NCBI GenBank assembly: GCA_964561145.1
Contig: CAZLNZ010000023.1
Span: forward strand, 1 to 33,726
Source: RUG14300 sp964561145
Lineage (GTDB): Bacteria; Bacillota; Clostridia; Christensenellales; CAG-1252
DNA: 33,726 nt
Direction of reading: 5' to 3'
Part shown: in pieces, positions 1 through 7,251 of the stretch
Numbering within the stretch: the first letter of the stretch is position 1
Layout of the letters: every line of letters starts with the position of its first letter
Program-made: the position numbers and the translations under genes
The notes under the pieces: model-generated
The model's database searches: none
Told to the model about the DNA's origin: nothing
What the model saw: the letters and a program-made list of their open reading frames with translations, nothing else

Positions 1-90
1 AAGGGCGACACAAAGTGTCGGTATCTCATCCGCATTATTATACTAACAAAGAACTGCCCGGGGGCACACTTTAACATCGGTATCTCATCC
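1..90 (+). repeat. Dispersed hairpin repeat, copy A (left-truncated by window)
   Basis: This is the right half of the repeat family. It starts in the second hairpin, has the third hairpin CGACAC-AAA-GTGTCG, then the tail GTATCTCATCC, followed by the extended tail (GCATTATTATACTAACAAAG and onward) that ends in a second ATCGGTATCTCATCC. The same extended tail occurs at about 868-957 and 3850-3940. Confidence 0.8.
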
Positions 91-207
91 TTGTTACACT
101 CTTCAATTCACCATTTATGATATGAGAATTGTGCAAGCGGTTCTTGCACAAATAACTTGGTATCACAACATTTCTCCAATGGATATGGTTTTAATTGTGG
201 TACAATC

Positions 208-237
208 GGCGGCAGACAAGCCACCGCCCTACAATTA
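208..237 (-). repeat. Second dispersed repeat (ATTGTAGGGCGG type), copy 1
   Basis: Read on the minus strand it starts with TTAATTG-like sequence and ATTGTAGGGCGG and ends in a GC-rich part. The other copy is at 1066-1090 on plus. It shows no coding potential and its function is unknown. Confidence 0.5.
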
Positions 238-299
238 GAGAAAAACTTACAATGTATGAAAAAATTATTGTTGAAGAAAATGACGAAGTTTTTTTACAA

Positions 300-390
300 G
301 GATTAGATACCGATACTATGGTATCGCTCCTACGGAGTTCGACTCCAGGCTTCGCCTTTCGCTCAGTATGACATTCTAGATGCTTCAGTG
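300..390 (-). repeat. Dispersed hairpin repeat, copy B (inverted)
   Basis: This full-length copy lies on the minus strand. Read on that strand it runs: head CATCTAGAATGTCATACTGA; first hairpin AGGC-GAA-GCCT; second hairpin CTCC-GTA-GGAG; third hairpin CGATAC-CATA-GTATCG; tail GTATCTAATCC. All three stems differ in sequence from the other copies yet still pair. Confidence 0.8.
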
Positions 391-580
391 GTATTTGTTT
401 GGTTGATAATACAGAATTTACCTGCATTATTTTCTAGATAAGGTTTTTTCATTTGGATAATTTGTAAATTTGTTATACCATATTCCTTCGAAATTGGTAC
501 CAATTTCAAAAGCAAAAATTCCATACGAACAACTGGACGTTTCATTAATGCAGACAATATAGAAAAAAGATACATATGAA

Positions 581-598
581 TGTCATACTGAGCGGAAG
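581..598 (+). repeat. Dispersed hairpin repeat, head fragment
   Basis: Only the conserved head TGTCATACTGAGCGGAAG is present. The hairpins and tail are missing, so this is a truncated copy like the one at 26105-26121. Confidence 0.65.
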
Positions 599-666
599 TA
601 TAAATACCGTAATAACGACTAAGTTTGTCGATAGTGCGAATACTATAAAATAATTCTACATATAAA

Positions 667-750
667 TGTCATACTGAGCGAAAGAAATTGGTAACAATTT
701 CTGAAGTCGAACCCCATCGGGGCGACACAAAGTGTCGGTATCTCCTCCTT
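667..750 (+). repeat. Dispersed hairpin repeat, copy C
   Basis: The head TGTCATACTGAGCG is followed by the first hairpin AAATTG-GTAA-CAATTT, the second CCCC-ATC-GGGG, the third CGACAC-AAA-GTGTCG, and the tail GTATCTCCTCC. This is a complete short-form copy without the extended tail. Confidence 0.85.
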
Positions 751-825
751 GTTGAAAGCAATATTAAGAAAACATACTAAAATGAGGTATAAAAATCAAA
801 ATCTTATCGGCATATCTATGTAAAA

Positions 826-960
826 TGTCATACTGAGCGGAAAGCGAAGCTTGTAGTCGAACCCTGGAAGGGCGACACAAAGTGTCGGTATCTCATCCGC
901 ATTATTATACTAACAAAGAACTGCCCGAGGTTACACTTTAACATCGGTATCTCCTCCTTG
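826..960 (+). repeat. Dispersed hairpin repeat, copy D (long form)
   Basis: The head is followed by the first hairpin AAGC-GAA-GCTT, the second CCCT-GGA-AGGG, the third CGACAC-AAA-GTGTCG and the tail GTATCTCATCC. An extended segment then runs to a second ATCGGTATCTCCTCC. Its right part is nearly identical to copy A. Confidence 0.85.
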
Positions 961-1065
961 TTTTCGCTACGGTGTGTACCACACCTACAATCCCTCAGGC
1001 TTTTCGCTTCGCTTAAATCCAGCTCCCTTTACGTCACTCGAGACTTTTTCTGCGGATTCTAATTC

Positions 1066-1090
1066 ATTGTAGGGCGGGGGCAAGGCTTAC
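1066..1090 (+). repeat. Second dispersed repeat (ATTGTAGGGCGG type), copy 2
   Basis: ATTGTAGGGCGG is followed by a GGCTT-containing end, as in the inverted copy at 208-237. It lies about 100 bases upstream of the first gene's promoter. Confidence 0.5.
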
Positions 1091-1195
1091 TCCGCATCCT
1101 TAATCGTTACAAACGCTGTAGCAACAATTGTTATTGAAATACCAATTTTTTTTTGACTTACCTTCCCATTGTGGGTTTAAATCAAAAAATAGCTG

Positions 1196-1224
1196 TTGTC
1201 AATTTATTTTAAGTATGGTAGAAT
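1196..1224 (+). promoter_or_regulatory. Housekeeping (SigA-type) promoter of the membrane protein gene
   Basis: TTGTCA (1196-1201) is separated by 17 bases from TAGAAT (1219-1224). It is the only good promoter between the repeats and the gene at 1328 and would give a leader of about 95 bases. Confidence 0.7.
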
Positions 1225-1327
1225 GATTAAAGCTTAGAAATAGTTAGCAGTGATAGTATAAATGCAAATCCCATTATTCATGACCCTTTACTGTTAGCAC
1301 TCCAATTATAGCGTTTTAGGAGATATT

Positions 1328-2662
1328 ATGTCACACTGGATTAAATACTTTACATTGAATTTCTTTAATAAAAAATATGCCGATGAGAGCCAATCTCGTA
1401 AACTCTGGAACGGGGTTTTAGCCTTTTCGATTGCAATTATTGTTTTATACATCGCTTTATGCGGTATGACGATAGGAACCTTTCCTTTACATTATGATAA
1501 ATCCACATCTTTTAAGAGCTTCTATCATTCTCTCTTTGAAGGGGATAACGCTCTTTCTATTAAGCTTATTGAAGGTAAAGCTTATTTAGGTGACGATATT
1601 TCGGGAGAACTTATTATTAATACCTTTGTATCCGATGCAGATAAAGAGTTGTACTCTATGGACGGATATAATGCTATTATCGATCTTAGAGACGGATTTG
1701 CCACATATAACGATTTTTTGATAGAGTTTGCAAATGACTACGAGGAGTCTAAGAATCTCTCCTATGAAGAGTATATGGAACTTAGCGAGGCAAAAAGAGA
1801 GGAATACTCTGCAAAAATAACCTTGACCGAGAACGCCATTGCTTTTACTCCTCAACTCATTGACGGATATGTTGAGTATATTTCTACAAACGGTGGAGAT
1901 GAAGACAAGCAAAGTGTAGAAGACCTAAAGAAGGACGGCGTTATACCCGAGGAAAACTACGGAAGTGTCTACGCAGTTTACTATGAGGTTAAGTATTCTA
2001 ATTTCGGAACTAGCTATCAAGCGGCACCTACAATGCGTAATTATTATCTGGATACCTATCTTGCTACAAACGATGAAGGCAAGAGCGTTTACGATAACTA
2101 TGTTATAATACTTCATGATGTTGCTATTGCCTCTTGGCAAACGGATAAAGGACAGCTTGTATCGGTATCGGGTTATTACGGAGATAATGATCTTATTGTT
2201 AATTCTGCGAGTAGTGCGGATGAATTGATTCTTGATTTACAGAACTCCAACAAGTTTGCAATTTCAATAAACCTTTTATTATATATGGGAAGAGCGATCT
2301 TTGTTTTAATCTTTGTATGGTTGTTGTTCCCTATGTTTGTTTCCATTATTGGTTTTATATCTAAGTATAAAATCCTTTCAAACTATAGTGCAATGGCAAA
2401 AACAATGGGTGCTTTTTGGTTCGGCAGCCTTATTCCAGCCCTTTTGTTTGTTATAATTGCCTCCTTCTTTTTGTCGCAAACGTATGTATTTTACATTTCA
2501 ATAGGTATTCTTCTTGTTGTGAATATTATCAGAACGATAATGCACTATATTCCCTTGATTATCGAAGAGAGTAAGGATAAAAAGCTGGAAAAGGAACTTG
2601 CTCTTCAAGAAGGAGACCATATCCGAGATCAAGCAGATGTTGATGAGGGATCTGCCGAATAG
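1328..2662 (+). CDS. DUF1189-like membrane protein with large extracytoplasmic loop
   Basis: The 444-residue membrane protein has one transmembrane segment near the N-terminus (about 29-51), a long polar and acidic loop (52-315), three more segments (about 322-344, 362-383, 387-407), and a charged cytoplasmic tail. ATG at 1328 follows TTTTAGGAGATATT. The layout resembles DUF1189 proteins (B. subtilis YvdJ type), which often sit beside maltodextrin and other sugar ABC genes. No catalytic motif is visible, so function is unknown. It ends 98 bases before the AraC gene with no terminator between, so the two are probably co-transcribed. A sensory or accessory role beside the regulator is possible but is inference. 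The family assignment is tentative; that it is a real membrane protein is secure. Confidence 0.75.
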   Translation: MSHWIKYFTLNFFNKKYADESQSRKLWNGVLAFSIAIIVLYIALCGMTIGTFPLHYDKSTSFKSFYHSLFEGDNALSIKLIEGKAYLGDDISGELIINTFVSDADKELYSMDGYNAIIDLRDGFATYNDFLIEFANDYEESKNLSYEEYMELSEAKREEYSAKITLTENAIAFTPQLIDGYVEYISTNGGDEDKQSVEDLKKDGVIPEENYGSVYAVYYEVKYSNFGTSYQAAPTMRNYYLDTYLATNDEGKSVYDNYVIILHDVAIASWQTDKGQLVSVSGYYGDNDLIVNSASSADELILDLQNSNKFAISINLLLYMGRAIFVLIFVWLLFPMFVSIIGFISKYKILSNYSAMAKTMGAFWFGSLIPALLFVIIASFFLSQTYVFYISIGILLVVNIIRTIMHYIPLIIEESKDKKLEKELALQEGDHIRDQADVDEGSAE

Positions 2663-2760
2663 TTAAACCGTTGATTGTTAATTGATAAAAATAAAACATA
2701 GGTTTTGTAATATTTGTTTTCAAATGGTTAGAATTGAGTGCTTACAATGGAGGTTTAGTC

Positions 2761-3642
2761 ATGGGGTCGTTTAGTTTTGATATTACCACTCCCGAGAACG
2801 GGAATTATCATTTCCGTATTAAAAAGGTAGGACAGGAATTCTGCAGACCTAAAAAACGTGCAGAAAATGAAGCAAAAGACTACTACTCTCTGCATTTTAT
2901 TTTATATGGTTCAGGTAAGCTTAAGGCATATGGTAATGAGTATTTGTTGAACGAGGGTACTGCATTCTTGAATTACGCTAATGAGGAACGTTGGTACCAG
3001 CCTGAACAACGCAATCCATGGGCATACATTTGGATCGAACTTTATGGCGATAATCTCGACGAGTTTTTCAAGGAGGTTGGATTCACAAAGGAAAAGCCAT
3101 TTACTAAGATTCGTTATATGAATGAACTACGCACTACTTTGAATAATCTGTATCATGCATACAATAAAGAGGCTTTTTCAGAGGTTACATGTTATGCTTA
3201 TTTTATGTTGGTTATAGATTACCTCTTGAAGAACAATAGAGATTATGCAAGTCGTGATTTGAGCGATGTTTTGCGTATGAAGCAGGTAATAGAGATTCTT
3301 ACATATATAAATTGCAACTATAGCCTTGACTTAAACGTCGTAGAACTTGCCGATATTTTTTATGTTACACCGAGAACATTGTTAAGGATGTTTGATGAAA
3401 GCATAGGAATGTCGCCACTAGAATACATCAACAGCTTTAGGATATCAATAGCTTGCAAGATGCTTGCCCAAAACGAGAGTTGCTCGGTAAAAGATGTTGC
3501 AAGAGAATGCGGTTTTGCGGATCCTTTATATTTCTCAAAAATATTCAAAAAGAAAAAGGGTATAACTCCGACACAATATATTAAAAATCATGAAGATGAC
3601 CCCTTTGATTGGTTACGGGAAAAGAACATCCTCTTTAGATGA
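2761..3642 (+). CDS. AraC-family transcriptional regulator
   Basis: This 293-residue cytoplasmic DNA-binding protein has an N-terminal cupin-like ligand domain (about 1-130) and two C-terminal helix-turn-helix motifs (about 191-213 and 242-264). The C-terminus carries the typical signature around GFADPLYFSKIFKKKKGITP. ATG 2761 is chosen because GGAGG (2749-2753) lies 7 bases upstream; a TTG at 2734 in the same frame has no such site. AraC proteins of this size usually activate sugar genes when they bind a carbohydrate. The next gene is a GH43, and two promoters in the locus carry a shared direct repeat beside the -35 (4025-4046 and 10751-10772), so this protein is the obvious candidate activator. 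The ligand cannot be read from the sequence. Confidence 0.93.
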   Translation: MGSFSFDITTPENGNYHFRIKKVGQEFCRPKKRAENEAKDYYSLHFILYGSGKLKAYGNEYLLNEGTAFLNYANEERWYQPEQRNPWAYIWIELYGDNLDEFFKEVGFTKEKPFTKIRYMNELRTTLNNLYHAYNKEAFSEVTCYAYFMLVIDYLLKNNRDYASRDLSDVLRMKQVIEILTYINCNYSLDLNVVELADIFYVTPRTLLRMFDESIGMSPLEYINSFRISIACKMLAQNESCSVKDVARECGFADPLYFSKIFKKKKGITPTQYIKNHEDDPFDWLREKNILFR

Positions 3643-3665
3643 TCGAGTTGATTGATTAATGCAAT

Positions 3666-3707
3666 AATGCGGATTAGATACCATAGTATTGGTATCTAAT
3701 CCGCATT
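3666..3707. repeat. Perfect 18-bp inverted repeat after the AraC gene
   Basis: Two 18-base arms (AATGCGGATTAGATACCA and its complement) flank the 6-base loop TAGTAT. The right half matches the third hairpin plus tail of repeat copy B, extended by GCATT as in copies A and D, so it is built from the dispersed repeat. It could work as a bidirectional terminator or an mRNA 3' stabiliser for araC, although it lacks a clear U tract. Confidence 0.7.
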
Positions 3708-3781
3708 AACAACAATAGGAGAACATAAAAATTCATGTGTTATATTAAGCAAAAACAATGGAAAAACCACAAAATGAACCG

Positions 3782-3940
3782 CTGAAGCATCTAGAATGTC
3801 ATACTGAGCGAAAGAAATTGATAACAATTTCTGTAGTCGAACCCTGAAAGGGCGACACCTTGGTGTCGGTATCTCATCCGCATTATTGTACTAACAAAGC
3901 ACTGCCCGGGGTCACACTTTTACATCGGTATCTCATCCTT
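3782..3940 (+). repeat. Dispersed hairpin repeat, copy E (long form)
   Basis: The head CATCTAGAATGTCATACTGA is shared with copy B. It is followed by the first hairpin AAATTG-ATAA-CAATTT, the second CCCT-GAA-AGGG, the third CGACACC-TT-GGTGTCG, the tail GTATCTCATCC, and then the extended tail ending in a second ATCGGTATCTCATCC. Confidence 0.85.
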
Positions 3941-4024
3941 GTTTACCTTCACGGAGCGTCAACCTCGTTATTAATAATTCATCCACATTGTTTTCATGCT
4001 TTTTTCGTAAAATTCTCCTCATAA

Positions 4025-4046
4025 ATATGGACAAATTCGACAAATA
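4025..4046 (+). promoter_or_regulatory. Presumed AraC-regulator binding site, GH43 promoter
   Basis: GGACAAATTCGACAAAT contains the direct repeat GACAAAT with a 9-base period, ending 11 bases before the -35. A near-identical site (GGATAAATCGGACAAAT) sits 12 bases before the -35 of the sugar-binding-protein promoter at 10751-10772. Direct repeats next to the -35 are the usual geometry for AraC-type activators. Confidence 0.6.
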
Positions 4047-4057
4047 TTATTTTTCTA

Positions 4058-4086
4058 TTGTCAATAATCCTTATTATTGTTATAAT
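4058..4086 (+). promoter_or_regulatory. Promoter of the GH43/lipoprotein unit
   Basis: TTGTCA (4058-4063), a 17-base spacer and a perfect TATAAT (4081-4086). The leader to the GH43 ATG is about 130 bases. Confidence 0.8.
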
Positions 4087-4224
4087 TAAAATAGGTATAG
4101 TTGTTTAATCCCTTCTTTTGCTTTAGCTGAAATATTTCACTTAAAGAGTAAATGAAAAGTGGATAATGCTAAGTTGGATTAATTGGCTTTGCTATGTGCA
4201 AAGAGTATTTATAAGGAGAATAAT

Positions 4225-7107
4225 ATGAAAAAAAGTATAAGAGTCTTATCTACATTGTTGTTGGTAATATTGATTATCTCTTGCATAGGTCTAGTTGCCT
4301 GCAATGATGATAAGAGCCCCTATGATCCTGCAAATGATATTTCAAACTATCAAGAGGATCAGGTCGATCAGTTCGGTCAACAGATTTATAATAAGAATCT
4401 TTTTTATAGTAATACTGTAATACAGGGAGGACCCGATCCCGATATCTTCGATGATAGGGAAAGAACGGGATATTATTATTTATATGTTACCGAAGCTATT
4501 TGGCGTTCTACGAACCTTACCGACTGGGAGGAAATCGGTGATATTTTTGCTCCTCAAAACGAAGAAGAAAAGAATGTACTTTATGACAACAGATGGGCAC
4601 CCGAGGTAGTATGGGATGACGAAACAAATCAATATATAATGTTTTTCAGCTCGACCGCCAAATATGACAGCAACGTTGTTGCAGGTCAAGGTGTTACTTT
4701 GGGAAACGGATATTGTATTTTGCACGCAGCGACTTCAGATTCTCCCGAAGGTCCTTTTACAATTGTCAATTTTAAGGATACCTATAAACTTAACAAGGTT
4801 GGTGGACTCGAGCTTACTCAGGAGGAAGTTGACGATAATCTTTATGCTTGGGTAAAAGAGGGGGATACCTATTATCAAGCCGCATTTACTCAATATTTCG
4901 CAGAATACGCATTGCTTAATCCCGAGGAGATGTATAAAATGCTTCAACCCTACGGCAATCTTACAAACGGTACTCGTAACGGACTATTTCCTCGTGACAC
5001 CATTGACCCACACCCCTTTGTTGATCCTGAAACCGGTGAAAAATATTTGCATTGTACTGTCGGTACCAGCAAGGCTATGATGATAGTAAAAATGAAGGAT
5101 TGGTTGACTCCGGACTGGTCAAGCGCTGCTCTAACAATTGTACAAAAGTATTATACCGTTGAGGACGCAGTGAACGGCGAAAACTTTGGCGTAGAATATG
5201 AAACGACTCCTGTTAACGAAGGACCTCACATGTTATATCACAAGGATAAAAACGGTAAAGGCTTGTATTATCTTACCTATTCCATAAACGGTTATGGTGA
5301 AAGCACATATCAAGTAGGTATTGCCGTTGCCGAGAATATTATGGGACCTTATAGAAAACTTCAATTAAGCGAAGGCGCACTCCTTCTTTGCTCGTCTACT
5401 ACCAACTCGAATACCATTTCGGGTACAGGACATCATTCCTTTATTTCTATAGGCGGACAAGATTTCGTTATATATCATAGACACAACGACTATAACGTAG
5501 GCGGCGATTTAAGATACACCGCTATTGACGAATATAAGTGGATAACGATTACCGACATATATGGCAACGATATGGATATACCGTATGCTAACGGACCTAC
5601 CGATTCTATTCAGCCATTGCCCGAAGAGTATAGCGAATACCGTAACGTAGCGGACGAGGCAAAAGTATCTGCCGATAAGGATATAGATTTAGAGCCTCTT
5701 ACCGACGGATTGCTTACTATACATAAGAGCAGTGCAGATTCTACGTTTAGATCTTATTTCCAAGAAACATTAATTACGAAGAAAACCACCATCTCTTTTA
5801 AATACGATACTCCGCTTACCGCAAGAGCTATACTTGTTTACAACTCCGTTGAAGAGGAGTATGTATTTACCAATATCGACCGTATCGAGCTTGTTGGCGA
5901 AGACGGTAACGTTAAAACCATTCACAACGTTAAGTTCGACACCGATCGTTATTGTGAATACGGTGGTATGGATAACGATATAATGTATTACTGTTATTCC
6001 GGTACTGCCGCTGTAGTTGAGTTCTACGATACCAAAGTAAAAGAAGTTCGCATCGTGATGAGTGTACCCGAGGGAATGGATGCCATTGCTATATCCGAAA
6101 TCCGCATACTCGGTAAGGACGGAGAGCCTACCTATGTCGGAGAGGGTGAATACACCTTTACAAACCCTGAGGCTATCAAAGCGGAGGTGGACGAGGGCAT
6201 GACACTTGACGGATACTTCGACGAGAAAAAATGGAGTCAGGTAAGGTGGCTTTCCGTACAAGATAAACAAGCGGAAACTCAATATGCCGATATCGATTTT
6301 ACAATGTGGTATGGTGAAAAGGGTGTTTTCTTCGGAATGATTGTCAAGGAGACAGGTGCTACCATTTGGCACAATCCCGGAAGAGCCAGCTATCTTAACA
6401 GCTGTATCGAGATGTACATGGGACCTGCCGATGCAGAGAAAGGATCGAATACGATTTTTGAATTTGACTTTGGTTGTGATAGTTCGATAGCTCCAAAGCT
6501 TTATAGTAATCTAATGGACAGCTTCTCAAGATTTGTACAAGAAAACGAAATTATGCCTATGTCGGTTGCAATTCCTCTCGGTGGAGATATTAACACCGAG
6601 GACTGCTACGGATATCAAATCGAAGCCTTCTTCCCCTATGGGTATTTGGAAGCAGCCGGTTACGATGTGTCCGACATTGACAATCTAATACTCGCAATCA
6701 ATCCCGTACATATTTGGTCCTTCAATTATGACGGAGTCGATGTTAACAAGGATCGTTACTGGTCCGATTGGGCACAACAATATATCACTGCAAGTTGGGT
6801 GACCCCCTCGAGTTGGTTCAAGTTCGGTAAAGACGGGCTTTTAGCTTATGACTACAATGTGGAGGTTGAAGGTCCCGTTAAGGTTAAGGTTACCGGTATG
6901 ACCAGCAATCTCGGATTGATCATCCACGGTGCAAACGCCTCCTTTACCCTTAAGGTAGTTAACGGAGGTAAGGAATTTATTAAGTCTATTACCGTGAACG
7001 GAAAGGAAATCGATCTTGACGAGGTTAGTTGGTCAGGCGGAAGCGGAACCTTTACCGTTACCAATGTGAAGAATGATTTGAATATAGTTATTACTACAGA
7101 AAAGTAA
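4225..7107 (+). CDS. Surface lipoprotein glycoside hydrolase family 43 (arabinofuranosidase/xylosidase type)
   Basis: The 960-residue exported enzyme has a lipoprotein signal peptide ending at lipobox LVAC (Cys26), so it should be anchored on the outer face of the membrane. The GH43 five-bladed propeller spans about 60-480. Its catalytic residues are visible: base Asp71 in GGPDPDIF, pKa modulator Asp261 in IDPHPF, and acid Glu332 in NEGPH. Behind it come an F5/8-type (discoidin-like) region (about 490-650), a CBM9/DOMON-like region starting LDGYFDEKKW (about 665-865), and a small C-terminal domain (about 880-960) resembling residues 645-716 of the next gene's product. ATG 4225 follows AAGGAG at 4213-4218; an upstream in-frame start at 4183 has no such site. 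GH43 enzymes remove arabinofuranose or xylose; the exact linkage cannot be told here. Confidence 0.93.
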   Translation: MKKSIRVLSTLLLVILIISCIGLVACNDDKSPYDPANDISNYQEDQVDQFGQQIYNKNLFYSNTVIQGGPDPDIFDDRERTGYYYLYVTEAIWRSTNLTDWEEIGDIFAPQNEEEKNVLYDNRWAPEVVWDDETNQYIMFFSSTAKYDSNVVAGQGVTLGNGYCILHAATSDSPEGPFTIVNFKDTYKLNKVGGLELTQEEVDDNLYAWVKEGDTYYQAAFTQYFAEYALLNPEEMYKMLQPYGNLTNGTRNGLFPRDTIDPHPFVDPETGEKYLHCTVGTSKAMMIVKMKDWLTPDWSSAALTIVQKYYTVEDAVNGENFGVEYETTPVNEGPHMLYHKDKNGKGLYYLTYSINGYGESTYQVGIAVAENIMGPYRKLQLSEGALLLCSSTTNSNTISGTGHHSFISIGGQDFVIYHRHNDYNVGGDLRYTAIDEYKWITITDIYGNDMDIPYANGPTDSIQPLPEEYSEYRNVADEAKVSADKDIDLEPLTDGLLTIHKSSADSTFRSYFQETLITKKTTISFKYDTPLTARAILVYNSVEEEYVFTNIDRIELVGEDGNVKTIHNVKFDTDRYCEYGGMDNDIMYYCYSGTAAVVEFYDTKVKEVRIVMSVPEGMDAIAISEIRILGKDGEPTYVGEGEYTFTNPEAIKAEVDEGMTLDGYFDEKKWSQVRWLSVQDKQAETQYADIDFTMWYGEKGVFFGMIVKETGATIWHNPGRASYLNSCIEMYMGPADAEKGSNTIFEFDFGCDSSIAPKLYSNLMDSFSRFVQENEIMPMSVAIPLGGDINTEDCYGYQIEAFFPYGYLEAAGYDVSDIDNLILAINPVHIWSFNYDGVDVNKDRYWSDWAQQYITASWVTPSSWFKFGKDGLLAYDYNVEVEGPVKVKVTGMTSNLGLIIHGANASFTLKVVNGGKEFIKSITVNGKEIDLDEVSWSGGSGTFTVTNVKNDLNIVITTEK

Positions 7108-7251
7108 TACTCTGTTAATAAATAAAACGAGTTGTTTTCTTTTTGGAAGCCTTATAGGTATATATGGTAGGAATCAATCGTACTAGATAAATAGTACCTT
7201 ATTCAAGTAATCAAGGGAGAACCCTGGAAATATTATAAGGAGAATTAAGAT

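Larger units (their letters stand above)
1..1327. other. Gene-free repeat-rich region
   Basis: No coding sequence with a credible ribosome binding site is visible here. The stretch holds at least five whole or partial copies of a dispersed hairpin repeat (listed separately), two copies of a second repeat beginning ATTGTAGGGCGG (208-237 minus, 1066-1090 plus), and a small hairpin GGTGTG-TAC-CACACC at 971-985. The right end carries the promoter of the first gene. The dense packing of repeats suggests a site where such elements accumulate without harm. Confidence 0.75.
3643..4224. other. Intergenic region: repeats, operator, promoter and leader of the GH43 gene
   Basis: No gene is seen. In order it holds a perfect inverted repeat (3666-3707), a long-form dispersed repeat (3782-3940), the presumed AraC site (4025-4046), a strong promoter (4058-4086), a 12-base palindrome TGAAATATTTCA (4128-4139) downstream of the -10 that could be an operator, and a small leader hairpin CTTTGC-TATGT-GCAAAG (4187-4203) just before the ribosome binding site. 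Confidence 0.7.

Noticed and set aside
252..371. A short plus-strand frame beginning MYEKIIVEENDEVFLQ
   Set aside because: It has no ribosome binding site, and after about 16 codons it runs into inverted repeat copy B. It could be a gene remnant cut by the repeat, but it is too short to support.
363..575. Minus-strand frame of 70 codons
   Set aside because: Its end is the head of repeat copy B; there is no ribosome binding site and no recognisable protein family.
1..960. CRISPR array
   Set aside because: The repeats differ in length, orientation and spacing, have diverged internal stems, and have no regular spacers or cas genes nearby.
5770..6372. A 200-codon minus-strand frame inside the GH43 gene
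   Set aside because: It lies wholly antisense to a well-supported GH43 gene, has no start signals and no domain pattern.
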